Positions 10,401 to 22,400 of a stretch of DNA of 45,162 nt are shown here, one piece after another. The stretch lies in the NCBI RefSeq assembly GCF_001704635.1, contig NZ_MAXF01000194.1, forward strand, positions 1-45,162, given 5' to 3'. The position numbers and the translations under genes were made by a program. This stretch comes from Streptomyces sparsogenes (lineage in GTDB: Bacteria > Actinomycetota > Actinomycetes > Streptomycetales > Streptomycetaceae). The notes under the pieces were generated by a model. That model was not told where the DNA came from. It did no database searches and worked only from the letters and a program-made list of their open reading frames with translations. Numbering within the stretch: the first letter of the stretch is position 1; every line of letters begins with the position of its first letter.

Positions 10401-13400
10401 CCAGCGGACCACGGCGCGGGCGTGGTCACGGCCGCTCATCTCACGGAGCCCGTCCCGCGTGACCCAGAAGACGGTGCCCGGGACGCCGTGCAGGCCCTGG
10501 AAGGTCGTGCCGGGCGGCCAGGGCACGTCCCGCTTCTCGCCGTACGCACGGAGCTGGGCGTTGTAGGTCACCAACGAGGTCGCCGTCGGCACCCGCGCGG
10601 CGCCCAGCAGCCGAGTCCGGCCCCCGTCGTCGTCGGCGCCGAGGTCGGCCGAGACGAAGCCCGTCACCCAGCCGTCGACGTCGGGGAGGGGGAAGGTGTC
10701 CGCGTCCCGCACCCAGTCGTCCGTCCCCAGGTCCGGGGCCACCGGCCCGGGATAGGCCATGAAGAAGTCGCCCCGGGGCCGCCCCTCCTCGTCCACCAGG
10801 CCCAGCACCCGGTGACCCGCGCGGCCCGGAAGGTCCATGACGGCCGGGAAGCCGCTGGTGGCCACCACATTGCGGTTGTGCCGGGTGGCGAACGTCCGGG
10901 GCCGGGCGGCGATCCGGCCGAGGCCGGGAATCACCAGGGCCACCATGACGTCCCACGGGAGGGCGGTCAGGACCGGGTCGAGCGCCATCAGCTCGTTGAA
11001 CACCTCGAACGGCACATGGCGCACGAATCCCGCGCGGCCCCGCACCAGAATCCGGTCCTCACCCGAAGCGGCGAGGAAATAGGGGTCGGGGCGGCCCGGC
11101 CCGGAGGCCCACAGCGCCGGCCGGACGTCGCCGACGGTGCTCCCCCCGTCCCGGCGGACCATCACCGCGGTGGTGCTCGGATCGAGGCCGGCGGGGATCG
11201 GGCTCCCGGTCCAGTTGATCCCGAGCGGACGGCCCCGGGTGTCGGTGACGCGGAAGCGGTCGTCGAACACGCCCCGGTCCACGAGGTACAGCGCGCTCAG
11301 GCCCGTCAGGCTCGTCACGTTCCGGGCCTCGGGCGAGGACGCCAGCCGGATCAGCTCGGCGCGCCGGTCGCCGGTCACCCGCTCCTCGGGGCTGAGCAGC
11401 AGTACGCGGCGGGCGAGCCGGTCCATGTCCAGCGGGCCGCGGCGCAGCTCGGGGTCGGCCGACCGGAGTTGGTTGAGCCGGGTCCGGGCGGCCGGTTCAC
11501 CGGGCGTGAGCCAGACCGTGCGGCCGGGCGAGGAGGGGCTGCCGACGGCGCGGTTGGGCTGCTGCCACCGGCCTCGGGGCCGTCCCCGGGAGCCCGCCCA
11601 CGGTCCGGTCCGGTGGGTTCCGGGCCGGTACCGGTTCACCCTGCCCGGTCCGGGCCGGTGCGCCTGTCGGGGCGCGGTCCCGCCGGCCCCGGGGCGCCCG
11701 CTGTAGGTGGGGCCGGGGCCGGTGGCCGGATCGCCGGTGGAGGAGCCGGGGCCGGTGGACGGTCCGGCGGTGGTGCGGCCGGCGGGGGCCGTGGTGGAGG
11801 CGAACCGGGGGGCCGCGGTGCTGCCCTCGTAGTGGTCCCCTCCCATGGGGCGCCCGCCCGCGTCGACCACTCTGCTGTGGAAGAGCTCGATCTCCCATGC
11901 GGCGCTCGCGGGACCGATGCCGCGCCGCATGCCGCGCAGGCCCGGCCGCCCGTCGGCCCGGCTGTGGGACGAGGCGATGTCGATCCGTACGTCGAAGGCG
12001 TGGGCCAGCAAGTGGGGGAAGATGTCGCCGATGTCGGAGTTCCAGCTGTTGTCCCAGTCCAGGACGGCCGCGCGCAGGCCGGACAGCTCCTTGTCGTCCA
12101 GCGGGGTGTGCCGGAGGACCAGGTCGCCCATCTCCCCGCGCAGTTGCCCCCTGCTCGGGAACCGGCTCTGGTCCGGTACGGGGACGCCCAGCTCGGTCAG
12201 CCGGGTCACCAGCGCGACCTCGTCCATCCGCTCCACGGCCGCGGCCAGTCCGCCGGGCACCGAGTTGCGGTACTGGTGGACGATCTCGACCGGCAGCCGT
12301 CCCCGGCTCGCGGTCAGGCGGTCCGCGACGAACCGTCGCATGGTGTCGAGGACATGGCGGTCCGAGGCGCCGGGCGCGGCGGCGCGCGCCAGGTCGGCCC
12401 GGACCCGGGCGGGGTCCGACAGCCAGGCGTACGCATCCCGGTCGGCGGTGGACCGGCCGTCCGCGGCCAGGCCGGGCAGGGCGTCGCGGACGAGCAGCGG
12501 GCCGCTCGCCAGGAACGCGTGCAGCAGGCAGAAGCCGTCCCCGGGCACCGGCAGCGGCCGCCCCCGGGCCCAGCCCGGGGTGCCGCCCACCGGCGACGTC
12601 ATGATGGGCTTCCGGGGCGGCGCCTTTGGCTCCTCCCGCTCCGGTGGCGTCGTCCCCTCCGGCGGTGTCTCCTCGGGCGGCGTCGGGCCCTTGGGCGTCG
12701 TCCCGTCCGGCGGTGTCTCCTTCAGCAGCGTCCCGTCCGGCGGTGCCCCCTCCGGTGCCAACCCCTTCAGCAACCGCGGCGGGGCCTCGGGCATCGTGGC
12801 CGGCGGCACCCTGCGCGGCCGCTTGGCGGAGGGCGGCGCCGCTCCGAGCGGACGAGCGTGCCGCTTGGCCCCGGCCCGCGGACGGGGCCGCTTGCGGCCG
12901 GTCGCCGGGCGGGGGGTGATCCCGGTGGTGGTCGTGACGCCGGCGCTCGGGCCGGCGGAGACGAAGTCGGCGGCGGTGCGCTGCCGCCCGTGCCGGTCGG
13001 GGCCCAGGGCGATGGTGGTCCGGCCGTCCTCGTCGGTGTAGAAGTCCGCCATGCCGTAGGCGGTGTGCACCTTCACGCCCGTGCTCCGCGTGACCGCGTC
13101 CAGCAGCTTTTCGACGGCGGGTCCCGCCGTGGCGGGGTCGGTGCGCGGGAGCAGCAGGACGATCTCGCCGCCCGCGCGGCGTTCGGGGTCGATGTGGAGC
13201 AGGTGGGCGATGTCCTCCGCGGGGACCCGCCCGGACAGCAGCCCCTCGCCCAGCGGGCCGTTGAGCCGGACCACCCAGGGCGCCGGGCCCTCCGGCCGGT
13301 CCCAGGGCGCCGTTTCGGTGGTGTCGAAGGTGAGCCCGCCGTCGGGCCCGGCCCCGACCAGGGTGACCTGGCTCAGGTCCAGGTCCAGGGCGGGGAGGGG

Positions 13401-16400
13401 CTGGTCGCCGTCGCGGCCCATCGCCGTGCCGTCGAAGCGGCGGATGACCCGCTCCGGCGTGAACAGGCCCCCGGTCGCCAGGTGGAACGTGGCCAGTCGC
13501 GCGCTCCGGCTCGCGTCGATCCCGACGTCGGTGGCCCGTTCCAGCAGCCGCACCAGCTCCCGGCGCCGGGCCGGGTCGGGGGCGTCCAGGTGCAGGACGC
13601 GGGCGGCGAGGGCGTCCACGTCGTATCCGAAGTCCCGGACGACGGTGGCCCCGCGCTCCGCCAGGCCGAACCCGGCCAGCACCGCGAGGCTGGGCGCGGC
13701 GGCCATCTCGGGGGCCAGCGCGATGCCCAGCAGTTCGTCCCGGTGCGCGTCGGTCACGGGCGTGTCCGGGTCCAGCATCAGCACATGGCGGGCGAGCGCG
13801 TCCATGTCCAGCGGGCCTTCGCCGAGTTCGGGGACCTCCGCCCGCAGCGTGTCCAGCAGGTCCAGGGCCCTCCGCAGGTCGCTGGGGCGGACCAGCGACC
13901 GGCCCTCGGCGTCGGACCGGCTGCGGGTGCCGGCCGGGGGCGTGTCCAGGCCGAACGGCAGGCCGTCGTTGACCAGCCGCCGCCCCCGGCCGGTGGGCGG
14001 GGGCTTCGGCTCGCCCTTGCCGCCGGGCGGTCCGGCCGGGGGCACGTCGACCACCGGCGGGGGCGGCGCGGGCCGGGAGGGCGGCGGCGGGGCCAGCCGG
14101 GCGGGCGGGGACGGGGGCGGGGCCGGCTTGCTGGTGCTGAAGTTCCAGGGGCCACGCGGGTTACGGGCGCCGCGGGGCAACGCCGCGAGGTAGTCGCCGC
14201 CGCGCTCGTACAGGACGATGGCGTTGTCCACGTCGGCGGACGCCGTGCCGAAGGTGTCGATCGTGCCGTTCTCGTGCACGTAGGTCACGTGCAGGTTCAT
14301 GTGCTTCGCCACCAACTCGGCGGCGAGCAGGGCCGTCCCCGGGCTCCAGCGGCGGGAGCTCCGCAGGTGGGCGCGGATCAAGCCGTCCCGCACCCAGTCG
14401 GGCGGCGTCGGCCAGGACTCGGGCAGCCGGCCGCCGCCGCGCCGGAACTCCCGGCGCCGCACGGGGTCCAGCGGGCGGAACCCGGCCTCGTACAGCTCGT
14501 CCTCGGTGAACGTGGCCCGGGGGTCGAGCCGGGCCGTCCGCGGCAGCGGCACCGTGTCCATCAGCTCGGTCAGGTCGTCGATCACCTCGAACTCGCGGCC
14601 GCCCGTGGGGGCCGCCCCCAGGGCGACGGCGATTGCCTGGTAGAACAGGTTCCCCTCCCCGGCCAGGGGCGTGACCAGGTCGTAGGTGTAGCCGTCGGGG
14701 TCGGTCAGGGTATGGACGTCGGTGGCCGCGTCGAACTTGGGCTGCTCCGCGTAGGTCTCGTCGTCCAGGCCCTCCCACGTCCACGGGCGGGTGGCGTGGG
14801 CGGTCAGCAGGGAGTCGTCCACCGGGGGCTGGGGCTTCGGCGGCGGGGGCGGGCCCTCGGCCACGGCGGCCGCTTCCACGGCGCGGAAGTGCCGGTCGGC
14901 CACGTACAGCACGACGCGCTCGGCCCCGGGAGGCAGCGGGCGGTCGGGGTTGGGCGAGAAGTCCTGGTAGGTGCCGTCCTCGCGGACGACGCGCACGCCC
15001 ACCCCGTACGTCCGGGCGGCGAGCGCGGGGAGCAGGTCGGCGGCGCTGTGGTCCCAGCCGGTGTCGTTCGCGGCGTTCGCGGCGCGCCGCAGCTGGGCGG
15101 CGGCGAGACCACGGCGCTGGGCGGGGCTCAGCGGCTGGTAGCGCCGCTCGGGACCGGGGCGGTCGCCGGCCGAGTGCGGGATCACGCCGAGGGCGTCGAA
15201 CTCCCGGCGCTGCGGTGTGTCGGTGCCCAGGTCCAGGGCCGCGGTGTCCAGTTCGGCGGCGGTGAAGGTGTCCGTCTCGTCCGGGGAGAAGTACGCCAGC
15301 AGCGGCGAGTCGTCCGGCAGCCCCTCCACCGCGTCCGCGAGTACGTTCCGCAGCCCGGCGGCGTCGAGCGGGGCGCCGTCGCCACCGGTGCGGGCTGCGG
15401 GCAGCGCGCGCTGGAAGGCGCGGTAGAAGGAGTTGCCCTGGGGGACGTCCAGCAGCCGGTGGGTGGTCCCCTCCGGGGACTTCAGCGCGGGCGCGCCGTC
15501 ACGGAGGGCGGTCACCTCGGTGTACTTCGGCGGCGTGCCGGAGGTCTCGGGCTCCTCCCGGAACATCGTGTCCGGGGTGTCATGCCGCCGGTCCGTCCCC
15601 GTGTCGGACCCGTCCGACCTGTCGGTGCCGGTGTCGTCCCCGGTGCTCCCCGGGTCGGAGGTGTCCGGCGCCGGGGCCTTGCTCTCGGGCAGGTCCTCGG
15701 GCAGGTCCTCGGACAGTTCCTCGGTCAGGTCCTCGGGCGTCTCCTCGGCGATGGGGGCCAGCCCCGACGGCGGCTTCGGCGCCGGCTTCGGCTTCGGCGC
15801 CGACTTCGGCGCCGACTTCGGCTCCGCCGACGGCTCCTCCGTGATGGAGTCCAGCTTCGGCGCCCGCGCCAGCTTCGGCTTGGCGGAGTGCCTGGCCGGG
15901 TTCTCGGTCCGCTCGGTCTTCCCCGGCTCCCAGTCCGTCACCTTGGGCTCGGGCAGCCCGGCGCGGGTCGGGACCGCGTCCTCCTCGCCGCTGGGCGGGT
16001 CCTCGGGCAGCCGGTGCCAGCGGGTGAGCCGGTCGGTCTGGGCACGCAGGTGGTGCAGGGCGTCCGCCGCGTTCTCGGCCTTGCGCTCCTGGCTCCGCAC
16101 CGCCGTGATACGCGCCTCCACGGCGCGCTCGGCCGCCCGGAACGCCTGGGCCGCCGCGTGGGCCGCGTCCCGCGCGCCTGCCACGCGCTCGTCGGCCGCG
16201 GCCGTCCGGCGCTCGAAGGCCCGCCGCGCCTCCGCCTCCATCCGGTCCCGCTCCCTGCGCCGGATGGAGCCGACCAGGCCCTCCGCCTCGGACAGCGCCA
16301 GCCGGGCGCTTTCCAGCCGGGCCTCGGCGGCGGCGCGCAGCGCGGGCGTGGCGTCGTCCGTCAGGTCGGTCAGCAGGGCGTCCCGGAGGGTCTGCCGCGC

Positions 16401-19400
16401 CCCCTCGGCCAGTTCCGTCGCCGACCGCAGCTCGTCGCCCACCGGGGCCGGGAAGTCCCCGGGGTCCTGGGTGAGCGCGGCGTCGGCAGCGGCCGTCGCC
16501 GCCACGAGGTCCTGCCGCGCCGCCGCGTACTCCGTCCCGGCCGCGGCCTGGGCCTCCCGGTGCTGCCGGCGGGCCACCGAGCGGGCCACCCGGGCGGCCT
16601 CGACGGCCTCCCGCAGATCGGGGAGGTCGCGGCGCAGCTCCCAGTACTTGGCGTCCTCGTCGGCCCATGTCTTGGCCGCGTCCTTGACCTTGTCCCATGC
16701 CTTGGCGACGGTCTCGGGGAAGTTGTCGTCGGTGATCAGCCCGAGCTGGCGGGCGACGTCCTCGCGCACCCAGGCCAGCACATGGGTCTGCGACTCGACG
16801 GTCTGCGGGCCCGGCTTGACGCCGCCGAGCGAGCCCAGCAGGTGCTCGCGGACCCAGTTGCTGGACGGCAGGTCCTTGAACTGCCGGTGGACGTCGGCCA
16901 CGCTCAGCCAGGCGGTGGGGATGGCGAACGCGAACACCCGGCCCGTGTTGGGCTTGACGGTCACCTGGCGGGCCTGATCGCCCGCGATCACCCGGCCGTC
17001 GCTGTCGGAGGTGTCGGCGCCGGTGCCGGAGGCGCCCGGGTTCGCCGAGCCGGTGGTGTCCGACTTCAGGGCGGGCGCGGCGCCGAGGACGGTGTTGTGG
17101 TCGCCGCCCTGGGAGGCGGTCGCGTTGTCGCTCTGGGTGATCCGGGTGGCGGACTCCATCCGGGCGCCGTCGGCCACCGCCATCAACCGCGCACCGGCGA
17201 AGTCGGGCCGGGAGAACACCCGCAGCCATCCCTCGGAGCGGTCGGCGAGGGCGTTCTCGACCAGGCCGGCGGTCTCGTAACCCCCGTTGCCCGAGGCGTG
17301 TTCGAAGAACGCGGACAGCGCCCCGGAGCCGAGGGAGTCCTCCAGCACCTGCGCGGAGCCGGTCCCCTCGGCGGTCAGCGGGGTGATCCGCGCGGTGCGC
17401 AGGACGCGCTCCAGCTCCTCCCCGGTGAGCCGGCCCGAGGTGGTGGCGAGCCGGTTGTCGTACGCCTTGGCCAGCGCGATGGTGCCGGCCGCGAGGATGT
17501 TCTCGGCGCCGATGACGTTGCGGACGTGGAAGCCGTTCTTGGGCGGGACGAACGGGCCCTGCGTCCCGTCGGGCAGGGTGATGGCGCGCCAGGAATCGAG
17601 AACACCGGTGATATCGCTGCTCTTCTCCAGCGGGGAGTCTTTCCCGGTGAGCACGTTCACCGCGGTCGGCTCGTCGCCGATCTCCGGCGGGGCCAGCCGG
17701 TCCGGTCCCTCCGCCGGGGCGGAGCCCCGGGCGGTGTCCGGCCGCATCAGGCTGAGCGGGACGATCTCGCGCTGGATGCCGACGTCACCGCTGTGCTCGA
17801 TCCGCCGGGTCTCCGGGTGCCTGGGCCCGTCGCCCCGCTTCCGGCCCATCTCCATGGTGATGCGCAGCCGGTAGCGGGTGGCGTACTCGGCGTGCGGTTC
17901 GCTGGTGTACGAGGACCACACCCGGCCCCGGACGCGGGTGTCGGTCGCGGAGACGTTCTGCCGGTTGGAGCCGGTCTCGGCCATCGACGGGCCCGCCGTC
18001 GGCACATCGGTATCGCCGGTGTGGACGCCCTCGTTGACCTGTGTTCCGGCGTCGCTGCCCCGGCCGCTGGAGAAGCCGTCGCTGTAGGTCTCCACCGCCC
18101 ACCGGTGGTCCTCCAGCTCGGTGCGCGGCCACAACTGGACGAAACGCGGCTCCCCCACGGGTTCGAGCTGCGCCCGGATGCGTACGTTCCGCCCGCCGAT
18201 CCGGATCTGCTTCCAGCCGGGGCCGCCGATCCTCGCGGTCACCGCCGAGCCCGTGCCCATCATCTCCCGGCGCAGCGCGCGGGTGACCCGGGCCGAGGTC
18301 AGCCGGTGGATGGCCTCCCGGCTCTCGTCGTCGATGGCCAGGTCGTCCAGTTGCCGCTCGAACTCCTCCACCACCTTGGAGGTGTCCACGGAGTCGACCG
18401 GGTACGTGGCGAACGGCGCCTTGCGGAACCACCGCGGCTGGAGCCAGTCGCGGCGGGTGTACGTCGGGCCGCCGCCGAGGTCGTCGCCCCGGATGAGGCC
18501 GAGCCGGTGGGCGGCCCGCTCGGGCAGGTGGCCCAGCCAGCCGCCCTTGACGACCTGCCGCTCCCCGGCCCAGTCACGCAGCCTGCGCACCACCGCGCCC
18601 AGCGGCGAGAGCACGCCGGAGGAGCGCATCTCGGCGGCCACCTCGTGCTCGGCGTCGCCGGTGGCGAGCACCTGGTGGCCCTGGTCGACCCGGTTGATGT
18701 CCGAGGTGACCGTGCGGATGACGGTTCCGCTGGCGCCCCGGGTGCGCCACCACGGCCGCCAGACCATGCCGTAGTTGCCGGTGACGGCCGAACCCTGCTG
18801 GTGGGAGTGGCCGTAGACGGCGGTCAGACCGGCCGACTGGGTGAAGGACTTGCTCTGCGCCCCCGACATCCTGTTGCTGCCGCCGACCGTCATCTCGGTC
18901 TCCATCGGCTGCGGCCGGGTCAGCGCGCGCAGGTTGGTGACCCGCATCCGGTGCACGACGGTGGCCAGCCAGTCGATGTAGGGCCCCTTGCCGAACAGGC
19001 CCGTGGTGCGCGATCCGGTCGCGCTCGCGTTCTGGTCGACGTTGGCCGTCAGGAACTGCGGCTGCTCCGGGCGTACGGCGGCGTCGTGCGCGGGGGCGCC
19101 GACCCGGGTCAGCTGCCACTTGTTGTGGGACGCCTTGGCCAGGACCCGGTCGACGATTCCCGGGGAGGTCCTGTCGGCCACCACCGAGAGGGTCTGGTGG
19201 GGCACCCCTTCGAGCGGCCCGGGTTGCCGGCCGTCCTCGGTGGAGGCGTCGAGCAGCTTCCTGGCCTCATCGCGGGTCATCGGGGTGCGGGTGACCGGGT
19301 TCGGGTCCAGGTACGGGTTGTCGGCGCCCGGCGCGTGCGGGTCGGTCTTCGGGGAGTGCTCGGACGGGATGCTCAGCAGCACCTTGCCCCGGACGGCCGG

Positions 19401-22400
19401 GACCTCGGCGTCGCCGCCGATGATGTCCCCCCGGCTCTTGGGGCCGCGGACGAAGAAGGAGGTGCCGAGAATGCCGAAGCTGACCAGGCCGCGCAGCAGG
19501 CTCCGGGGCCGCCAGTAGCCGCCGGTGCTCACGGTGAGGGACAGGTCGTAGGAGTACAGGTTGCCCGGCTTGGTGCTGATCGACATCTGGTCGAACGTGG
19601 CGGTCGCGCCGTAGTTGGACTCGTCGCGCGTCTGCCAGCCGGCCTGGTAGCCGAGCTGCCCGGTCAGGGCGTGGCTGGGGAACCCGATGTCGTCGACGGC
19701 GGTGTCCCGCACCGACGCCAGCGCCTCGAAGCCGAACTCGGCTCCCTGCACCCCGTACTGGCTCTCGCCCAGGGTCGTGGCGCCGGGCGCGCTGTGGCGC
19801 AGGATGGTGTCCGTGGGCGACACATAGGTGCGGTTGGTCAGCTCCGCGTCGATCCAGATGTGGTAATAGCCGCGGGTGAACCGGCCGGGGTTCACCAGGC
19901 CGATCCGGATGCCGGTCCGGCTCATCGCCTCCAGGTTGCCGGCCATGCTGTGGTGCGAGAGCGCGTTGATGACGGTCAGCGTGTTGTGCAGCACCATCTG
20001 GTAGTGCGCGTGGTTGCGCCACCTCTTGTCGCCCGGGTCGCCGAGCTCCTCGAGTGTGGCGACCATCGTCGGGTACCTGCGGGAGACGGCGGTCAGCACC
20101 TGCCGGGTGAACGAGTCGAGCCGGTTGCGCTCGGCGAAGGTGACCTGCGGGCCCGCCTCGGTGGCCGGGCCGGGCTCGATCGCGGGCACGGTGCCGGCCC
20201 CGGTGCCGGTCCCGGTCCCGCTGTCGGTTTCGGCGGCGGGCGGGGGCGTGGTCCCGGAGGAGGTGTCCTCGCCCTCGGTGGCCGCCGCGAACCTGCGGCT
20301 GTAGCGGCCGTTGGCGTAGAGGAACTGCACCGGCCGGGCCATGCCGAGGGTCGGCGGGTGGTTCTCGGTGAGGTAGGCGGGGGCGTACGGCTCGGTGGCG
20401 CCGAAGGTGTTCTCGTCCTCCATGCCGGCCAGGCGGCGCGCCTCGGTGCGCGTCATCCGGTCCAGGCTCCAGGTCGTGAACGGCGTCGCGTGCGCGTCCC
20501 CGGTCTTGCGGATCCAGACGGTCTTCTCGACCCGGTAGAGGTCGGTGGTGACGTTCTTGGCCCGGCCGACCGAGCGGACGGCGCCCGAGCCGCCGGTCAT
20601 CGCCGAGCGGCCCCGGGTGTGCCCGATGCGCGCGCTGGGGCCGAGCTGGATCCGGGGCTTGACCCGGTTCATCCAGCCGGAGATGACGTTCTGGAGGCCG
20701 AACGTCGGCAGATTGAACGTGGGCCCGAGGACGAGGGAGAAGTCCTTGGCGATCGCCTTGGTCTGCTTCCGGGTGTTCTGCACCGTCAGGAAGGCCGAAT
20801 CCCGCAACTCCGCCTTGTCCGTCTCCGAGGCCAGCACGGCCCGCCCCGGGACCACTCGCTCGATGACGAAAGCGCCCAGCGGGGTGCGTTTCTTGTCGTC
20901 GGCGAACAGCGGCTTGCCCGGAACCGAGCCCCGGGCCATTCGCCCGGCGAGCTGGTGGAAGTTCCGGGAGGAGATGAACCGGTCCAGCTCCCGGTAGGCC
21001 GAGGAGTCCGGTTCGGCGCCGATCCGGTCCACCGCCCAGTCGCGGATCTGCGCGACGGGCCCGAAGTCCTCGGTGATGACGAGCCGGTAGTCGGACTCGG
21101 GCCCCAGCTCCAGCGTCCTCGGGGTGCGGCGGAGCGTGGGGTCCTTGGTCACGGCCTCCGGCAGCCGCGCCCCCAGCCCGTGGCGCACACCGAACGCGAA
21201 CTCCACGTCCGGGGCCGCCGCGGTGGCCGGCTTCGCCCGCCAGCGGCTGCCCAGGATCCCCCGCTTGGCCGGGCGCGGCGGTTCGGCGTCGGTGATGCGC
21301 ACCTCGACGTACGCGTCGTCCAGGTACGGGTGCGAGGTGTCCCACCCGCGGGTCTCCCCCACGTTCAGGACCTGGTCCTGCATGGAGTAGTTGACCTCGC
21401 GGATGCGGCCCAGCCGGAGGCCGAGCCGGCCGAACGCGGAGAAGACCGCCGACTGCGGCCCCAGCGGCACCGTCGGGGCGAGCTGGCGGGTCTGGCCGAC
21501 CGTCTTCGAACCGCCGACGCTGGCCTGCGCGCGGGACGCGTTGTCGACCTTGATGGGGGAGGTGCCGTCGGTGAACTTGGTCCACTCACCGTAGTTGCGG
21601 ACCCTGATGTGTATCCTGCGCAGCCGCCCCGACTCCGCGCGGTACACGAACTCGCGGCCCTCCCCGAGGAAGGTCTGCGGGCGCTCGCGCATCGCGCGCT
21701 TCATCCGCTGGAAGACGGACTCGTCGATACCGCCGCCGCGCACCCGGTGGCGCCGCGCCGGTTCCTCGCCCGAGGCCGTCTCCGCGCCCTCCGCCTCCAT
21801 CTCGGCGTCGATGTGCTCCACGATCCGCTCCCAGCCGCGGAGGTAGACATCGCTCTGTCCGAAGGCGATGGGCATGGCGGTGTCGTCGGACTCGTCGCCG
21901 GGGAACGCCAGGAAGCCGTCGACATAGCCCGGCATCCGGGTGTCGTCGGTGAACTTGCTGGGCCGGTGCACCTGCGGCGGCGGCAGCATGGCACTGTCGA
22001 CGCGCGGCCGGCGGCGCTTCTCCAGCTCCTCGTCGATCTGCCGCCCGGCCGGCCACGGCCGGGGGTTCTGGCCGGGCGGCGGGGTGGGCCCGAGCGTCGA
22101 GGGCGGCGACGGCGGGGGCGGGGGCGGTGAGGGCGGCCGGACCTCGGTGAGGGCGGTGGTGAGGTCGGGCAGCGGATCGTCGAGGCCCGGCATCCGGCCG
22201 CCGAGGCCGGGCAGCGGGTCGTCCAGCCCGGGCACCGGGGCGTCCAGCTCCAGGGTCGGGGCGGGTGCGCGGCGGTCGCCGCGCGAGGAGCCGGGGGTGT
22301 CGGCGTCGAGCGGCGGGGGCGGCACCGGCCCCGGCATGCTCACCGAGTCCAGCGCGCGGGGAGCGGACACCCGGATGTCCCCGGCTGTGGGGGTGGCCCC

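Noticed and set aside
9318..22130. 4,270-codon plus-strand ORF, and similar long ORFs at 25110-36107 and 36174-40889
   Set aside because: They lie antisense to the giant gene, have unstructured Arg/Gly/Val/His-rich translations with no domain motifs, and arise because G/C at third positions of the real frame removes stops on the other strand.
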